This document shows, piece after piece, positions 19,351-30,686 of a stretch of 64,000 bases of DNA. The number at the start of each line of letters is the position of its first letter. Positions within the stretch are counted from its first letter, which is position 1. Both the position numbers and the translations under genes were made by a program. The stretch lies in NCBI GenBank assembly GCA_030920305.1, contig JARLUB010000002.1:186001-250000 (forward strand). Direction: 5' to 3'. This DNA is from Eubacteriales bacterium SKADARSKE-1 (lineage in GTDB: Bacteria; Bacillota; Clostridia; Oscillospirales; Acutalibacteraceae). A model generated the notes under the pieces. The model had not been told where the DNA came from, made no database searches, and saw nothing but the letters and a program-made list of their open reading frames with translations.

Positions 19351-19944
19351 TTAAGAAAATAAAGCCTTATTTACTTTATCTTTAATAGTTTCATAGTGGC
19401 TATTAAACAAAGCATCAAAAGAACAGTTTTCCTCAATATTTCCACATACTAAAACAAACCCGCCAGAAATATTTCTTGTATCTGCAGATACCTTAATCTC
19501 TGCGCCTTTTTCTTTACTAAATTTTGAAACGGCAGTTTTAAAACCTCTTGGTATTCTTTCTAAATCTTTTTTAGAAAACACTAATTCGCCCTTTTCTTTT
19601 ATAGTTTGTTTCTCAAAGATTTTAAAGATTATATCGAAATATTCCTTATCAGATAATTCCAAAAGATACTCTTTAGTTTGGTTTATAATGCTATCTATAA
19701 GTTCGTTTTTTACTTTTAGAATTTTACTTTTTTTCTCAATTTCTGCCTGAGCCTTTGCTCTTTTTACAATTTCTAAAGAACTAACTTCTGATTTATCAAT
19801 TATATCAAGCATTTCTTTTGTTGCTTTAAGCCGAGCCTCTTTTAGAATTTTGTCAACTTCTTTTTTAGCGTCATCTATTATTTTTTTAGCTAGAATTTCG
19901 GCATCATCATCTATACTTTTAAGTATTTTTTCAAGTCCACTCAT
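19351..19944 (-). CDS. ntpE: V-type ATPase subunit E
   Basis: A peripheral-stalk subunit of 197 residues. The N-terminal half is a charged coiled coil rich in Lys, Glu and Ala ('AKKIIDDAKKEVDKIL') and the C-terminal half is globular. The second of two close ATGs (19944) is chosen, as GGGAGG lies six bases before it. It lies between the K and C genes, as in other ntp operons. Confidence 0.92.
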   Translation of the reverse strand: MSGLEKILKSIDDDAEILAKKIIDDAKKEVDKILKEARLKATKEMLDIIDKSEVSSLEIVKRAKAQAEIEKKSKILKVKNELIDSIINQTKEYLLELSDKEYFDIIFKIFEKQTIKEKGELVFSKKDLERIPRGFKTAVSKFSKEKGAEIKVSADTRNISGGFVLVCGNIEENCSFDALFNSHYETIKDKVNKALFS

Positions 19945-20028
19945 AAGCATCCTCCCAAAATAGTTGTTAAAAAACAGTTGCTAGCAGTAAAATTTTATAT
20001 AATTGTAAACGCTAGCTTCTATTTCGTA

Positions 20029-22522
<2,494 letters not shown>

Positions 22523-22550
22523 ATTATCAATACCACCTTACAAAACATTT

Positions 22551-22877
22551 TTACTCTCCGACTATTTCTTTAATAATTAGGTCTCTAACAAAGAGCTCTT
22601 TTTCTTTTACACTAGCTTTTAAGGCTAAAATTTCATTAGCTGTTTCATTTGATATTTTTTTCATATGTTCTTTTGCTTCATTTTTTGCAAAGTTTATTCT
22701 TAAATTAGATTTAGTCAAAGCTTCTTTAATTTTCGACTCTATTATACCTTCTGATTCACGTTTTGCTTTTTCTATAATTAATGATGCAGTATCTCGAGCG
22801 TTTTTTTCAGTGTTTTCTGCTTTAAGTTCAGCTTCCTTAATCAAATTAATTGATTCCATAGCCAAAAAAATCGCCAC
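22551..22877 (-). CDS. ntpF: V-type ATPase peripheral-stalk subunit (G/H type)
   Basis: A short helical subunit, about 102-108 residues, that pairs with subunit E in the peripheral stalk. The sequence is almost entirely an Ala/Glu/Lys-rich heptad coiled coil ('LIKEAELKAENTEKNARD'). The start is uncertain: GTG at 22877, TTG at 22865 or ATG at 22859 share one GAGGTGG site. It opens the ATPase genes proper and lies about 35 bases after the MORN-repeat gene. Confidence 0.85.
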   Translation of the reverse strand: MAIFLAMESINLIKEAELKAENTEKNARDTASLIIEKAKRESEGIIESKIKEALTKSNLRINFAKNEAKEHMKKISNETANEILALKASVKEKELFVRDLIIKEIVGE

Positions 22878-22911
22878 CTCTTTAAAAATTTGAGATTAAG
22901 ACTAAAAAACA

Positions 22912-25431
22912 CTATGTGTTACTCATAAAATAATATGACCTTCCGGATTCAAAGTTTATAAGTGTGCTTCCCAAAACATCACTTTCAAAAAATTTGCCAC
23001 AAATTTGAGTTCCATCATTTTTATATATAATGCCACTACCTTTAGAAACTCCTTCAATAAAATCTCCGGTATATCGATGATCAGAATATAAAATAGTACC
23101 TTTGCCCTGTGGTTTATCCTCTTTTAAAAGACCAGAGTATATTCCACCTAAAAAATCTTTTTCAATAACATATAAAGGACCAAACCTAAAGCTTTCATAT
23201 TCCGTGTTTTGCAAATTGGTACATTCAGGCAGTGGTAAAAGGTTCTTTAAAAATATCCTCATTCTAGTTACTATTTCATCATTTGCAAAAATACCTTCTG
23301 CTTCTTTTTCACCATATTCAGTAAACAAACAACCCATACCGCATCTTTTACCATTGTGAATGTTACCGTCGAAAACAATATTCATATTAGGATATGCATA
23401 TTCTCGAGCATAAACCAAATCATCACTTTCAAAAATGCACTCTTTTATAACTTTTCCTTGGTATATTTCATTTATCCGTCCTTCTTTTTTCCCTTTTAAA
23501 AAGCTCCCAGCATACTTAGGTTTTGATTGTTCATAAATCATTCCAATTCCGTCATATCTATCCTCGCGCCAATTTCCAACATATTGTATCTCGTCATCTC
23601 TAAAGCTTGTCCCAAACCCTGACCTTGCACCATTTTCAAATTGCCCCTCATACACACAAATAGCATTTTCATACATACATCCAAAACCATTGTATGTATT
23701 ATTTTCAAAGCTACCCTCATAAATTTTTTCACCATTTACATAAAGAGACCCCTCACCATAATACGCATCTTCATTAAAGTTTCCTTTATATATTACATCT
23801 CCATTGGCATTAAACTCTAGAAGTACACCTTGAGCAAGCCCCGCTTCAAAAAGTCCTTTTAAGTAATTCCCATTATTTAAAAACTTTGTTCCTTCTTCAT
23901 TATATAAGTTATCTTTCCAATTTCCCTCATATATTTTTTTAAGACGCCCATCATATTCACAGGCAAAGCCTTCAACTTTTCCATCTTCAAAGTTACCCTC
24001 AATTTTACGGCCATCTTCAAAGTACAGAACCCCTTGACCCTCATACTTATCATTTTTCCAATTGCCTTTATACCGCAAAGTCCCATCAGCATTATACTCT
24101 ATACCAAAACCGCTTTTGAAATCACCGTCAAAGTCACCACTATATAGCAATTTCCCTGATTCATCAAATTGTGTCTTTTTGCCTGTAGGCTTACCATTAT
24201 CAAAGCTTTCTATAGATACTTTTTTATCTTTTAAATGACATACAAACCCTGTTCTTTTTGTTGTATCGTCGTTATCTTTTTCAGTAAATAAAAGATTTAC
24301 GTCATCTTTAAATACTGATATCAAATTTTGAGGTTTATCCTTTTCGAAGGCCCCAATATTTATTGTCTTCCCGTCTTGACTAAATAATATTCCAAATCCA
24401 TGTTTTGTATTTTCTTTAAACTCTCCAATATAATAAGGCTTACCTGATTTATAATAAAAAGATCCAAATCCATCTTTTTTGTCATTTTTATAAAACCCTT
24501 CATAAGCAGGTAGTCCACTTTCTGTAACTGTACGGCCTTGTCCGTTTCTTAAGTTATCGTGCATATCCCCAAAATAAAAATATGTATTGCCATTTTCGGT
24601 TTGTATGGTTTTTCCATATGTTTTACTGTAAGGGCAGCTAGAATCCTGTGAGTAACATACAAATTGGCTCTTTCCCGACACTTGAAAACAGTTGTTTCCC
24701 AAATTATCCACCTCTAATTGTGTATTTTGTTCTACATCTTCATTTTTTAATGTTATATTGTTTTCACAATTGCCAAGAATTCTATTTTCAGTACAGTTTG
24801 TTTTGTTTTCAGTAATATTATTATTTTCGGTAACTTTTTTTAGTCCATTAAGAATCTCAATTTGCTGTTTTGTAAAATAGTTGACATCCCCAAAATTTGT
24901 TTTGCAAAAAAGAGAAGTTAAGCTGCTGTCAAGTGCTTCTAGTTTATATTCATTTTCGTTTAATTCAAATGGAAAAAGTTCATATGATGCCACGTCGACA
25001 TCATTATTTTTGTATTCAGATACTAAAATTTTTTCATTATTTTTAGATTTTGAAAAACTTATTTTTGCTTTATTTCGAAAATATTCTGATTTTTGCCAGT
25101 TGTGCTCGCTGTCAAAATATAAGATTTTATTTAAATTTTTATTTTCGTCTTGAATTAATATACTATAACTATTATCTTGATTTGTGCGACTTCTTTCAAT
25201 CAGTTTATCATTGAGCATTTTTTTCCATTTTGCAGGTTTCCCATCTTCAAGCAGGTAGGAATAACGATATGTTTTTCCACCTAACTCCTTTACTATTTTA
25301 TTTTTTTGCCTCTTTTTATTTTTTAAAAAATTATAACGTATTTCTTCTAACAAATTTAAATCATTAGTATTAGCATCGTAAATTGGGCAAAAAACAGAAT
25401 AATAATCTACGTGTTTACCAATATCAATCAT
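22912..25431 (-). CDS. Large MORN-repeat protein, function unknown
   Basis: A protein of about 839 residues. From about residue 285 to the end it consists of MORN repeats (pattern Tyr-x-Gly-x-Phe/Trp then Gly-x-Gly), for example 'YEGFYKNDKKDGFGSFYYK' and 'YKGNWKNDKYEGQGVLYF'; roughly fifteen or more can be counted. The first 270 residues are a different, charged region with an Asn/Thr-rich linker near 200-240 and no recognised domain. No signal peptide or membrane helix. The ATG at 25431 has GGGAG nine bases upstream. It stands just ahead of the V-ATPase genes on the same strand, so it is probably cotranscribed. MORN repeats often bind membranes or partner proteins; a role in ATPase assembly or placement is only a guess. 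Confidence 0.85.
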   Translation of the reverse strand: MIDIGKHVDYYSVFCPIYDANTNDLNLLEEIRYNFLKNKKRQKNKIVKELGGKTYRYSYLLEDGKPAKWKKMLNDKLIERSRTNQDNSYSILIQDENKNLNKILYFDSEHNWQKSEYFRNKAKISFSKSKNNEKILVSEYKNNDVDVASYELFPFELNENEYKLEALDSSLTSLFCKTNFGDVNYFTKQQIEILNGLKKVTENNNITENKTNCTENRILGNCENNITLKNEDVEQNTQLEVDNLGNNCFQVSGKSQFVCYSQDSSCPYSKTYGKTIQTENGNTYFYFGDMHDNLRNGQGRTVTESGLPAYEGFYKNDKKDGFGSFYYKSGKPYYIGEFKENTKHGFGILFSQDGKTINIGAFEKDKPQNLISVFKDDVNLLFTEKDNDDTTKRTGFVCHLKDKKVSIESFDNGKPTGKKTQFDESGKLLYSGDFDGDFKSGFGIEYNADGTLRYKGNWKNDKYEGQGVLYFEDGRKIEGNFEDGKVEGFACEYDGRLKKIYEGNWKDNLYNEEGTKFLNNGNYLKGLFEAGLAQGVLLEFNANGDVIYKGNFNEDAYYGEGSLYVNGEKIYEGSFENNTYNGFGCMYENAICVYEGQFENGARSGFGTSFRDDEIQYVGNWREDRYDGIGMIYEQSKPKYAGSFLKGKKEGRINEIYQGKVIKECIFESDDLVYAREYAYPNMNIVFDGNIHNGKRCGMGCLFTEYGEKEAEGIFANDEIVTRMRIFLKNLLPLPECTNLQNTEYESFRFGPLYVIEKDFLGGIYSGLLKEDKPQGKGTILYSDHRYTGDFIEGVSKGSGIIYKNDGTQICGKFFESDVLGSTLINFESGRSYYFMSNT

Positions 25432-25506
25432 CACATCAATCTCCCGTCATTCTGTATTGCTTTCACCACTTATGTTATATTAAAAATAAAAGTTTTTCAA
25501 GAAATT

Positions 25507-25535
25507 TTTAACTAAACTTATCTTTATGATATAAT
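25507..25535 (+). promoter_or_regulatory. Probable promoter of the MscS gene
   Basis: TTTAAC, 17 bases, TATAAT, with the -10 box about 45 bases before the mscS start. The -35 box is a weak match. The rest of the intergenic space between the divergent MORN and MscS genes is AT-rich with no other clear signal. Confidence 0.55.
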
Positions 25536-25581
25536 ATTTTTATTATAACTATTTTAAAAAAGAAAAAGGTGAGATTCGGTA

Positions 25582-26358
25582 ATGATTTTTAAAAATATTT
25601 TTACTAACTATAATGTTCAATTCCAAAATTTTTTTCCTAAATTACTTGTGGCAATTCTTGTTTTAATTATTGGTTGGTGGTTTGCTGGGAAATTTGCAAA
25701 AATTATAAACAAAGCTATGAAAAAAGCCAAAATAGATGGTGGGATAATTTCTTTTTCAAACTCAATTTTAAAGGTTCTTTTTAGATTATTTGTAATTTTA
25801 GCTGCAGTTTCTACTCTAGGGGTAAATGTAACATCAATTATTGCAACTTTAGGTGCAGCCTTTGTAACAATTGGTATTGCTTTAAAAGATAGCTTGTCAA
25901 ATGTCGCAAGTGGTACAGTTATCATAATAAATAAACCTTTTAGAGTTGGAGATTATTTAGAATTGGCTGAATTATCAGGTACAGTAAAAAGCATCGAGAT
26001 AATGTTTACAACTCTTGTTACCCCAGATAATCGAGAACTTATTGTTCCAAACTCAAAATTAACATCTGAATATATAATTAATTGCAGTAAACAAAAAAAC
26101 CGTAGACTTGACTTAGTTTATTCAATAAGCAATTTTTCAGATCTTTCGAAAATAAAGGCTATTTTTGAAGGAGTTATCTCTAAAAACGACAAAATTCTTC
26201 AAAATCCAAGTAGTAAAATAATAGTGAATAAATATAATAGTAAAGGTGTAGAGCTGAATATAAGACTTTGGTGCCTTGGAACCAACTATAATGAATTAAA
26301 GTCTGAATTTCAAGAAAGCATACAATATGAACTTGAAAAAAATGGTGTATCCATGTAA
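25582..26358 (+). CDS. mscS: Small-conductance mechanosensitive channel, MscS family
   Basis: A 258-residue membrane channel that opens under tension to release solutes on osmotic downshock. Three membrane helices are visible in the first 110 residues. The pore helix is Gly/Ala-rich ('TLGAAFVTIGIALKDSLSN'), followed by the cytoplasmic beta domain start 'IINKPFRVGDYLE'. The length is that of the minimal MscS/YkuT core. A GGTGAG site precedes the ATG. It is one of the few plus-strand genes here and is transcribed away from the MORN gene. Confidence 0.92.
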   Translation: MIFKNIFTNYNVQFQNFFPKLLVAILVLIIGWWFAGKFAKIINKAMKKAKIDGGIISFSNSILKVLFRLFVILAAVSTLGVNVTSIIATLGAAFVTIGIALKDSLSNVASGTVIIINKPFRVGDYLELAELSGTVKSIEIMFTTLVTPDNRELIVPNSKLTSEYIINCSKQKNRRLDLVYSISNFSDLSKIKAIFEGVISKNDKILQNPSSKIIVNKYNSKGVELNIRLWCLGTNYNELKSEFQESIQYELEKNGVSM

Positions 26359-26418
26359 AGGTGCTAAATCAAATGACATGTAACTTATTAAAAATCAAGA
26401 AACGGGGGCAGATATTAA

Positions 26419-27006
26419 ATGGAATTCGATGTGCTTACAGCTGGTATAGAACCTGGCGGCTTAAGAAGTAAAAATGATATAAAACTATTGATATGTTATA
26501 TACTTTCAAATATTAAATGTAGCCTTTCAAAGGAGGATGTTGTTTCTATTTTGCAAGAAAACAATTTTGCAAATTATTTTGAAGCAAATAGCGCTTTTTC
26601 AGAATTAATAGAAAACGAAAATATTTGTAAGGATCCAGAAAACTCATCCCTTTATAAGGTTACGGAGATCGGAAGATTGGTTTCGGCTCAACTTGATACT
26701 GCGTTACCAATATCAATAAGAGAAAAAGCTTTATGTGCCACTATAAATTTATTGGCAAAATTAAAAAGAGAGACTGAAAACAAAGTAACGGTAACTGAAA
26801 ATGCTGATGGATACTATGTAAATTGCAACATTTCAGGTGGAAATATAGATCTTTTATCAATATCACTTTATGTACCTGATTGCCTACAAGCTGATCTTGT
26901 AAAACATAATTTCCAAGAAAGACCGGAGCTTATTTATGAATGTACATTAGCCCTTTTAACAAAAGACAATGATCTTATAAATAATATTCTTAAAAGCTTA
27001 AATTGA
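26419..27006 (+). CDS. DUF4364 family protein
   Basis: A 195-residue cytoplasmic protein of a family common in Clostridia. The N-terminal 80 residues read like a winged-helix fold ('NDIKLLICYILSNIKCSLSK', then a variable wing), so a transcription-regulator role is possible but unproven. The rest is a mixed alpha/beta domain. A GGGGG site lies upstream of the ATG. It follows the MscS gene by 60 bases and ends at the shared terminator with spoIIIAH. Confidence 0.8.
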   Translation: MEFDVLTAGIEPGGLRSKNDIKLLICYILSNIKCSLSKEDVVSILQENNFANYFEANSAFSELIENENICKDPENSSLYKVTEIGRLVSAQLDTALPISIREKALCATINLLAKLKRETENKVTVTENADGYYVNCNISGGNIDLLSISLYVPDCLQADLVKHNFQERPELIYECTLALLTKDNDLINNILKSLN

Positions 27007-27056
27007 CGGTTTTTATCAAAAATACATATCATTAGATACTCTTTATAAAACCTTAT

Positions 27057-27086
27057 AAAAAAGGAAGCCAAATGGCTTCCTTTTTT
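27057..27086. terminator. Bidirectional rho-independent terminator
   Basis: Perfect hairpin with arms AAGGAAGCC and GGCTTCCTT around an AAAT loop, flanked by A-runs and T-runs, so it works on both strands. It separates the converging DUF4364 gene and the spoIIIA operon. Confidence 0.93.
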
Positions 27087-27666
27087 ACTGTGCATTCTTT
27101 GCTTCTATAATTTTTATTTTATCAAGAGCTATAGCACCTTGCCCATAAACTATATCTTTAATTGATATTGTTGAACTTTCATCTAAACCCTCACTGCTTA
27201 CAACTACACTACATTCATCATTTTGAATAAATGCAAGGCATTCTGAAAAGCCCTTAGCCCTAATTAAATTTTCTATATTTGCTTCTTGTTCTATTCTTTT
27301 TGCAATCACGGCGGCTTGCTTTATTGCCTCTGTTTTTGTCTCTTCTGACGATTTTGTATCCTCAAGTATTTCTTTTATCATATCAATAGCTTCATCCCTG
27401 GCTTTTTGTCTTTCTGTTTTGGCTTTTGAAAAATATTCAGATGAATTTTTTGGGGGTTCACTACTACCCTCTTTGTTTTCCTCCGAATTAGTCTGTTGAT
27501 CTACTGTATTATTTACAAACTGAGCTTGCCCCAACTCTTTGGTCGATGTTACTATATCAGTGGTTGAAAAACCTTTGTCTGATGAAAATTGCCAGTTTAA
27601 ATATACCGCGCTTCCTAAAGCTAACACCAACACTGCTAATATTAACTGCCTTTTTTTAAAAACCAT
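27085..27666 (-). CDS. spoIIIAH: Stage III sporulation protein AH
   Basis: A 193-residue forespore-engulfment channel protein. A single N-terminal membrane anchor ('LILAVLVLALGSAVYLNW', residues 8-25) is followed by a Ser/Glu-rich linker and a YscJ/FliF-like ring-building domain at about 85-190. In Bacillus it meets SpoIIQ across the intermembrane space to form the feeding tube between mother cell and forespore. The ATG has AAGGGG nine bases upstream. It is the last gene of the spoIIIA operon. Confidence 0.93.
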   Translation of the reverse strand: MVFKKRQLILAVLVLALGSAVYLNWQFSSDKGFSTTDIVTSTKELGQAQFVNNTVDQQTNSEENKEGSSEPPKNSSEYFSKAKTERQKARDEAIDMIKEILEDTKSSEETKTEAIKQAAVIAKRIEQEANIENLIRAKGFSECLAFIQNDECSVVVSSEGLDESSTISIKDIVYGQGAIALDKIKIIEAKNAQ

Positions 27667-27704
27667 CTTACATTTCCCCTTTTGTACCTATAATAAGGTT
27701 ATAA

Positions 27705-28292
27705 CTATTTTGTTACAAAAACTCTTTTTGAAGTAATATTTAAAGCTGTTTTCACAGCATCTGCAATTTTTTTTTGTACATCAGGATCATCTCCCCCCTT
27801 ACAAACCACCACTACTCCTTTTACAGTTGGCTGAAGTTGAGTGACGGAAAGGGCCTTTTCTGCTCCATTTTCATCTTTTATCTTTATATATTTTGTTTCC
27901 AAGTCGTTACTTTCTCGTTTTTTACTAGTTTCCCCATCAGACTTATCTTCTGTTGCTTCATTATTCTTTTTTTGCTCAGTTGCATATACTGTTTGTAACG
28001 AACTTTCAAGTGTAACTAAAACCTTGGCTTCGCCAGCACCGGAAATTGTACAAACTATGTTTTTGAGATTATCTTCAAGTCTCCTTGCATAAGTTTCTGT
28101 GTCAACCTGGACCGTTGGTAATTCTTGCACACTCTTAACATCTGGCTTAAAAAGGCTAGATGCAAATATAAGAGCTATTCCTAGAAGACCTGCAAGTATT
28201 ATAATTTTCTTATATTTATCATTTGAAAGAAAATTTTTAATTTTGTCTCTTAATACTACGATTTTTTCTTTTTCCAGCTCGATTTTAACCAC
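27705..28292 (-). CDS. spoIIIAG: Stage III sporulation protein AG
   Basis: A 195-residue ring-forming protein of the SpoIIIA-SpoIIQ channel. One membrane helix at about 31-48 ('IIILAGLLGIALIFASSLF') and an extracytoplasmic ring-building domain, with a Lys/Glu/Ser-rich insertion at about 115-150. The frame begins at GTG 28292 inside the end of spoIIIAF; the ribosome site AGGAA is very close to it, so the exact start is uncertain. Confidence 0.9.
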   Translation of the reverse strand: MVKIELEKEKIVVLRDKIKNFLSNDKYKKIIILAGLLGIALIFASSLFKPDVKSVQELPTVQVDTETYARRLEDNLKNIVCTISGAGEAKVLVTLESSLQTVYATEQKKNNEATEDKSDGETSKKRESNDLETKYIKIKDENGAEKALSVTQLQPTVKGVVVVCKGGDDPDVQKKIADAVKTALNITSKRVFVTK

Positions 28293-28767
28293 TTCCTAAC
28301 GACACAACAGTTTTTATTCCGAATGTTTTTTCGATTAACTTTATTACCTCCTCCTTCTTTTCTTTATCATTTTCATTTAAATGAATCTCTACCTTATTAA
28401 TGGATATGCAGTTGTCCTCTTTCATATCCATAAATACATTAATTTTTTTTACTTCAATATTTTTTTCCTTCAGAGTTTTAACTATCATTTTTTTTACATT
28501 TTCTTCTGCGTTTACCTGAGTTTCGTCATTAATTTTATTTTTTAAATTGTTCTTTGTAGAATCAATAGAGCTGTTATTTTTATCTAAGTTAAAATTAATA
28601 CTTCTGATGGTAGTTTTTAGGGGAAACAATACTGCGCAAAGCATAAAAGCTCCTAAAACAAGTCTTATTATTTTTTCAAATTTGCCGTTTGGCGATAAAG
28701 TTTCTAAAATTGTACATGCTATAGCAGAAAAAGTAACTGCTAATGTCCATTGTTTTATTGCCATCAT
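28285..28767 (-). CDS. spoIIIAF: Stage III sporulation protein AF
   Basis: A 160-residue protein with two N-terminal membrane helices (about 6-25 and 36-53) and a soluble C-terminal domain with a ring-building-motif-like fold. Typical features are the 'PNGKFEKIIRLVLGAFML' turn between the helices and a variable Asn/Lys-rich linker. GGAGG lies nine bases before the ATG; the start touches the stop of spoIIIAE. Confidence 0.9.
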   Translation of the reverse strand: MMAIKQWTLAVTFSAIACTILETLSPNGKFEKIIRLVLGAFMLCAVLFPLKTTIRSINFNLDKNNSSIDSTKNNLKNKINDETQVNAEENVKKMIVKTLKEKNIEVKKINVFMDMKEDNCISINKVEIHLNENDKEKKEEVIKLIEKTFGIKTVVSLGSG

Positions 28768-29903
28768 TAAGAACTACCTCCAACAGTTAAAACCACTACA
28801 GTAGATATTATAAGAACAACCGCTGAGCATAAAAGTATAACTAAGATAGTACTTATAACTTCACCGGTTCTTTTAAGTAATTTTGATATTTCTGACAATT
28901 CAAATAATTCACCAATAGATGCACAAAAATTTACAGAAAAAAGCCATAGTAAGCACTGCATAACTACTGGTAAGAAAACAAATCCTAGTGCCAAAATAAA
29001 AAAGGCACCAACTCCTGACTTTAAAAGCTTTACAGAACTTTGAACCGTTAAAAAAGCATCACTTAAAGCACTTCCAACTACTGGTACACACCCACTCAGC
29101 ACAAATTTAGCCGCTTTAGTCCCAATATTATCAGCTGCCGTTCCCACTATGCTTTGAATAGTTAAAAGCCCCGTAAAAACAGCCATTGCAAAGCCTAATA
29201 TCCATTTTATGGTTTTTGAAAAGAGATTACATATTCCTGAAAAGTTAAGTCTTGGAGATATTGAAGAAACTATACTTAAAACCAAAAATACATTCAAAAG
29301 AGGGACTAAAAGTATTGATGATACCTGTGCCATAACTTCACCAACTGTTAACATAAGCGCGCTATATGATGCTCCTAATATGCCTTGTCCGCTAACTATC
29401 ATGACCCCTACCATAATAGGAATATAGCAGAGCAAAAATTTGCTAGCACCAGATATAACATTTGAAGCATAACTTATTGTACTAATTATAGGGTTTATGG
29501 CTATCATACATATACAAAGTGTACTTACAATTGCCCATACGTTTTGAAGAGATTCTTTTGCAATTGAAGTTTTCATGCTAGAAAACAATGCGCTTAACAA
29601 TACAATTGCTAATATTGAAGCAACCGCTTTAAAAATGCTTGGAGACTTGTCTTTTGCTATAGATAATACTTTTTCTAATATACTTTTTGGTGTTAATTTA
29701 ATTAAATCGTTCCAGTCTATTTTATTTATGCCAATATCTTCAAGAGCATCTTTAGCTTCTTCTGGCACGTTGTCACAAAGCTCATTTGCAGCACTTGTTT
29801 TAATTTGTTCATTGTATATTTCTTCAAAATTATCTGTTGCAAAAACTGCTATTGCTTGAGTAAAAAAAAATAGTAAAAAAATGAAGCAAATTATTTTTTT
29901 CAT
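28767..29903 (-). CDS. spoIIIAE: Stage III sporulation protein AE
   Basis: A 378-residue polytopic membrane protein of the SpoIIIA complex with a cleavable-looking N-terminal signal ('IICFIFLLFFFTQAIAVFA') and about eight hydrophobic helices from residue 90 on. Thought to be a membrane core part of the secretion-like apparatus. Full length for the family. GGAGGG precedes the ATG. It lies two bases after spoIIIAD. Confidence 0.93.
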   Translation of the reverse strand: MKKIICFIFLLFFFTQAIAVFATDNFEEIYNEQIKTSAANELCDNVPEEAKDALEDIGINKIDWNDLIKLTPKSILEKVLSIAKDKSPSIFKAVASILAIVLLSALFSSMKTSIAKESLQNVWAIVSTLCICMIAINPIISTISYASNVISGASKFLLCYIPIMVGVMIVSGQGILGASYSALMLTVGEVMAQVSSILLVPLLNVFLVLSIVSSISPRLNFSGICNLFSKTIKWILGFAMAVFTGLLTIQSIVGTAADNIGTKAAKFVLSGCVPVVGSALSDAFLTVQSSVKLLKSGVGAFFILALGFVFLPVVMQCLLWLFSVNFCASIGELFELSEISKLLKRTGEVISTILVILLCSAVVLIISTVVVLTVGGSS

Positions 29904-29905
29904 TC

Positions 29906-30295
29906 TTACCCTCCAAAAAGTTTCGTTACCATCTTTATAACTTCTTCAAATAAGGGTAAAGAAAGTATTATTATTATTATTTTAGCAACAAACTCGATTT
30001 TAGAGGCTAGCGCTGTCTCACCTGCGTCATTACAAGAATCTGCAGAAAACTGTGCTAAAAAGCAAATTCCAAGTGCTTTAAATAAAATCATAGCATATTC
30101 CATGGGCATTCCAGCTAGCGTTATTAAATTTTTCACTTTATCTATTGCCAATGTCACGTTTGATAAAATTATGCCAAATAGGAATATGCTAGTAAGTATA
30201 CTTAAAACTATTGCATATTCGGGAGTGTATTTTTTAAGCATTACTGAAAGTATTGCAGCAACTAAAGCAATGCCTATTAATCCAATTATATTCAT
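29906..30295 (-). CDS. spoIIIAD: Stage III sporulation protein AD
   Basis: A 129-residue membrane protein with four hydrophobic helices, resembling small export-apparatus proteins. Motifs such as 'IGIALVAAILSVMLKKYTPE' at the N-terminus and 'CNDAGETALASKIEFVAKI' are family hallmarks. It starts three bases after the spoIIIAC stop. Confidence 0.93.
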   Translation of the reverse strand: MNIIGLIGIALVAAILSVMLKKYTPEYAIVLSILTSIFLFGIILSNVTLAIDKVKNLITLAGMPMEYAMILFKALGICFLAQFSADSCNDAGETALASKIEFVAKIIIIILSLPLFEEVIKMVTKLFGG

Positions 30296-30298
30296 TTT

Positions 30299-30493
30299 CT
30301 ATAGTCCAAAAATTGATTTAACTGTTCTAAACAGCATGTCAATTTCTTTTACAAGCATCATTAAAACAACAATAAGCCCCGCTAACGTTGTCATCATGGC
30401 TTGTTCTTCTCTTCCCGAACGAATTAAAACTTGGCTGAGTACAGCAACAATAATACCAATTGCCGCTATCTTAAAAATTAAATCTACATCCAT
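30299..30493 (-). CDS. spoIIIAC: Stage III sporulation protein AC
   Basis: A 64-residue two-helix membrane protein. The ATG at 30493 has GGAGGG eight bases upstream and gives the usual length with N-terminus 'MDVDLIFKIAAIG'. A longer frame to 30532 would translate part of the GC-rich insert and is rejected. 'QVLIRSGREEQAMMTTLAG' links the helices, as in other SpoIIIAC. Confidence 0.93.
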   Translation of the reverse strand: MDVDLIFKIAAIGIIVAVLSQVLIRSGREEQAMMTTLAGLIVVLMMLVKEIDMLFRTVKSIFGL

Positions 30494-30535
30494 ATTTTTA
30501 TCCCTCCGCCTTAATGTTGGGCTGCCGCCCAAACC

Positions 30536-30680
30536 CGCTCGGGGCCAGCCCCGAACCCCGGTAGAAACTTTTTTGAAAAAAAGTTTCTACACTTCAAAAA
30601 ACTCTAGCTCGCTTCGCAGGCAATAATTATTATTTTCTAGCTAAGTTTCGTGTGCGAATTAGCAGCGGCGCTTCGCCGCT
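30536..30680. repeat. GC-rich palindromic insert inside the spoIIIA operon
   Basis: About 145 bases between spoIIIAB and spoIIIAC with base composition very unlike the surroundings. Three nested inverted repeats: GGGGCCAGCCCC at about 30541-30552, GTAGAAACTTTTTT / AAAAAAAGTTTCTAC at about 30561-30590, and AGCGGCG / CGCCGCT at about 30663-30681. No coding frame. The middle hairpin resembles a terminator stem, yet lies mid-operon. It looks like a mobile or REP-like intergenic element; no second copy was found in this window. Confidence 0.65.
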
Positions 30681-30686
30681 CGCTGC

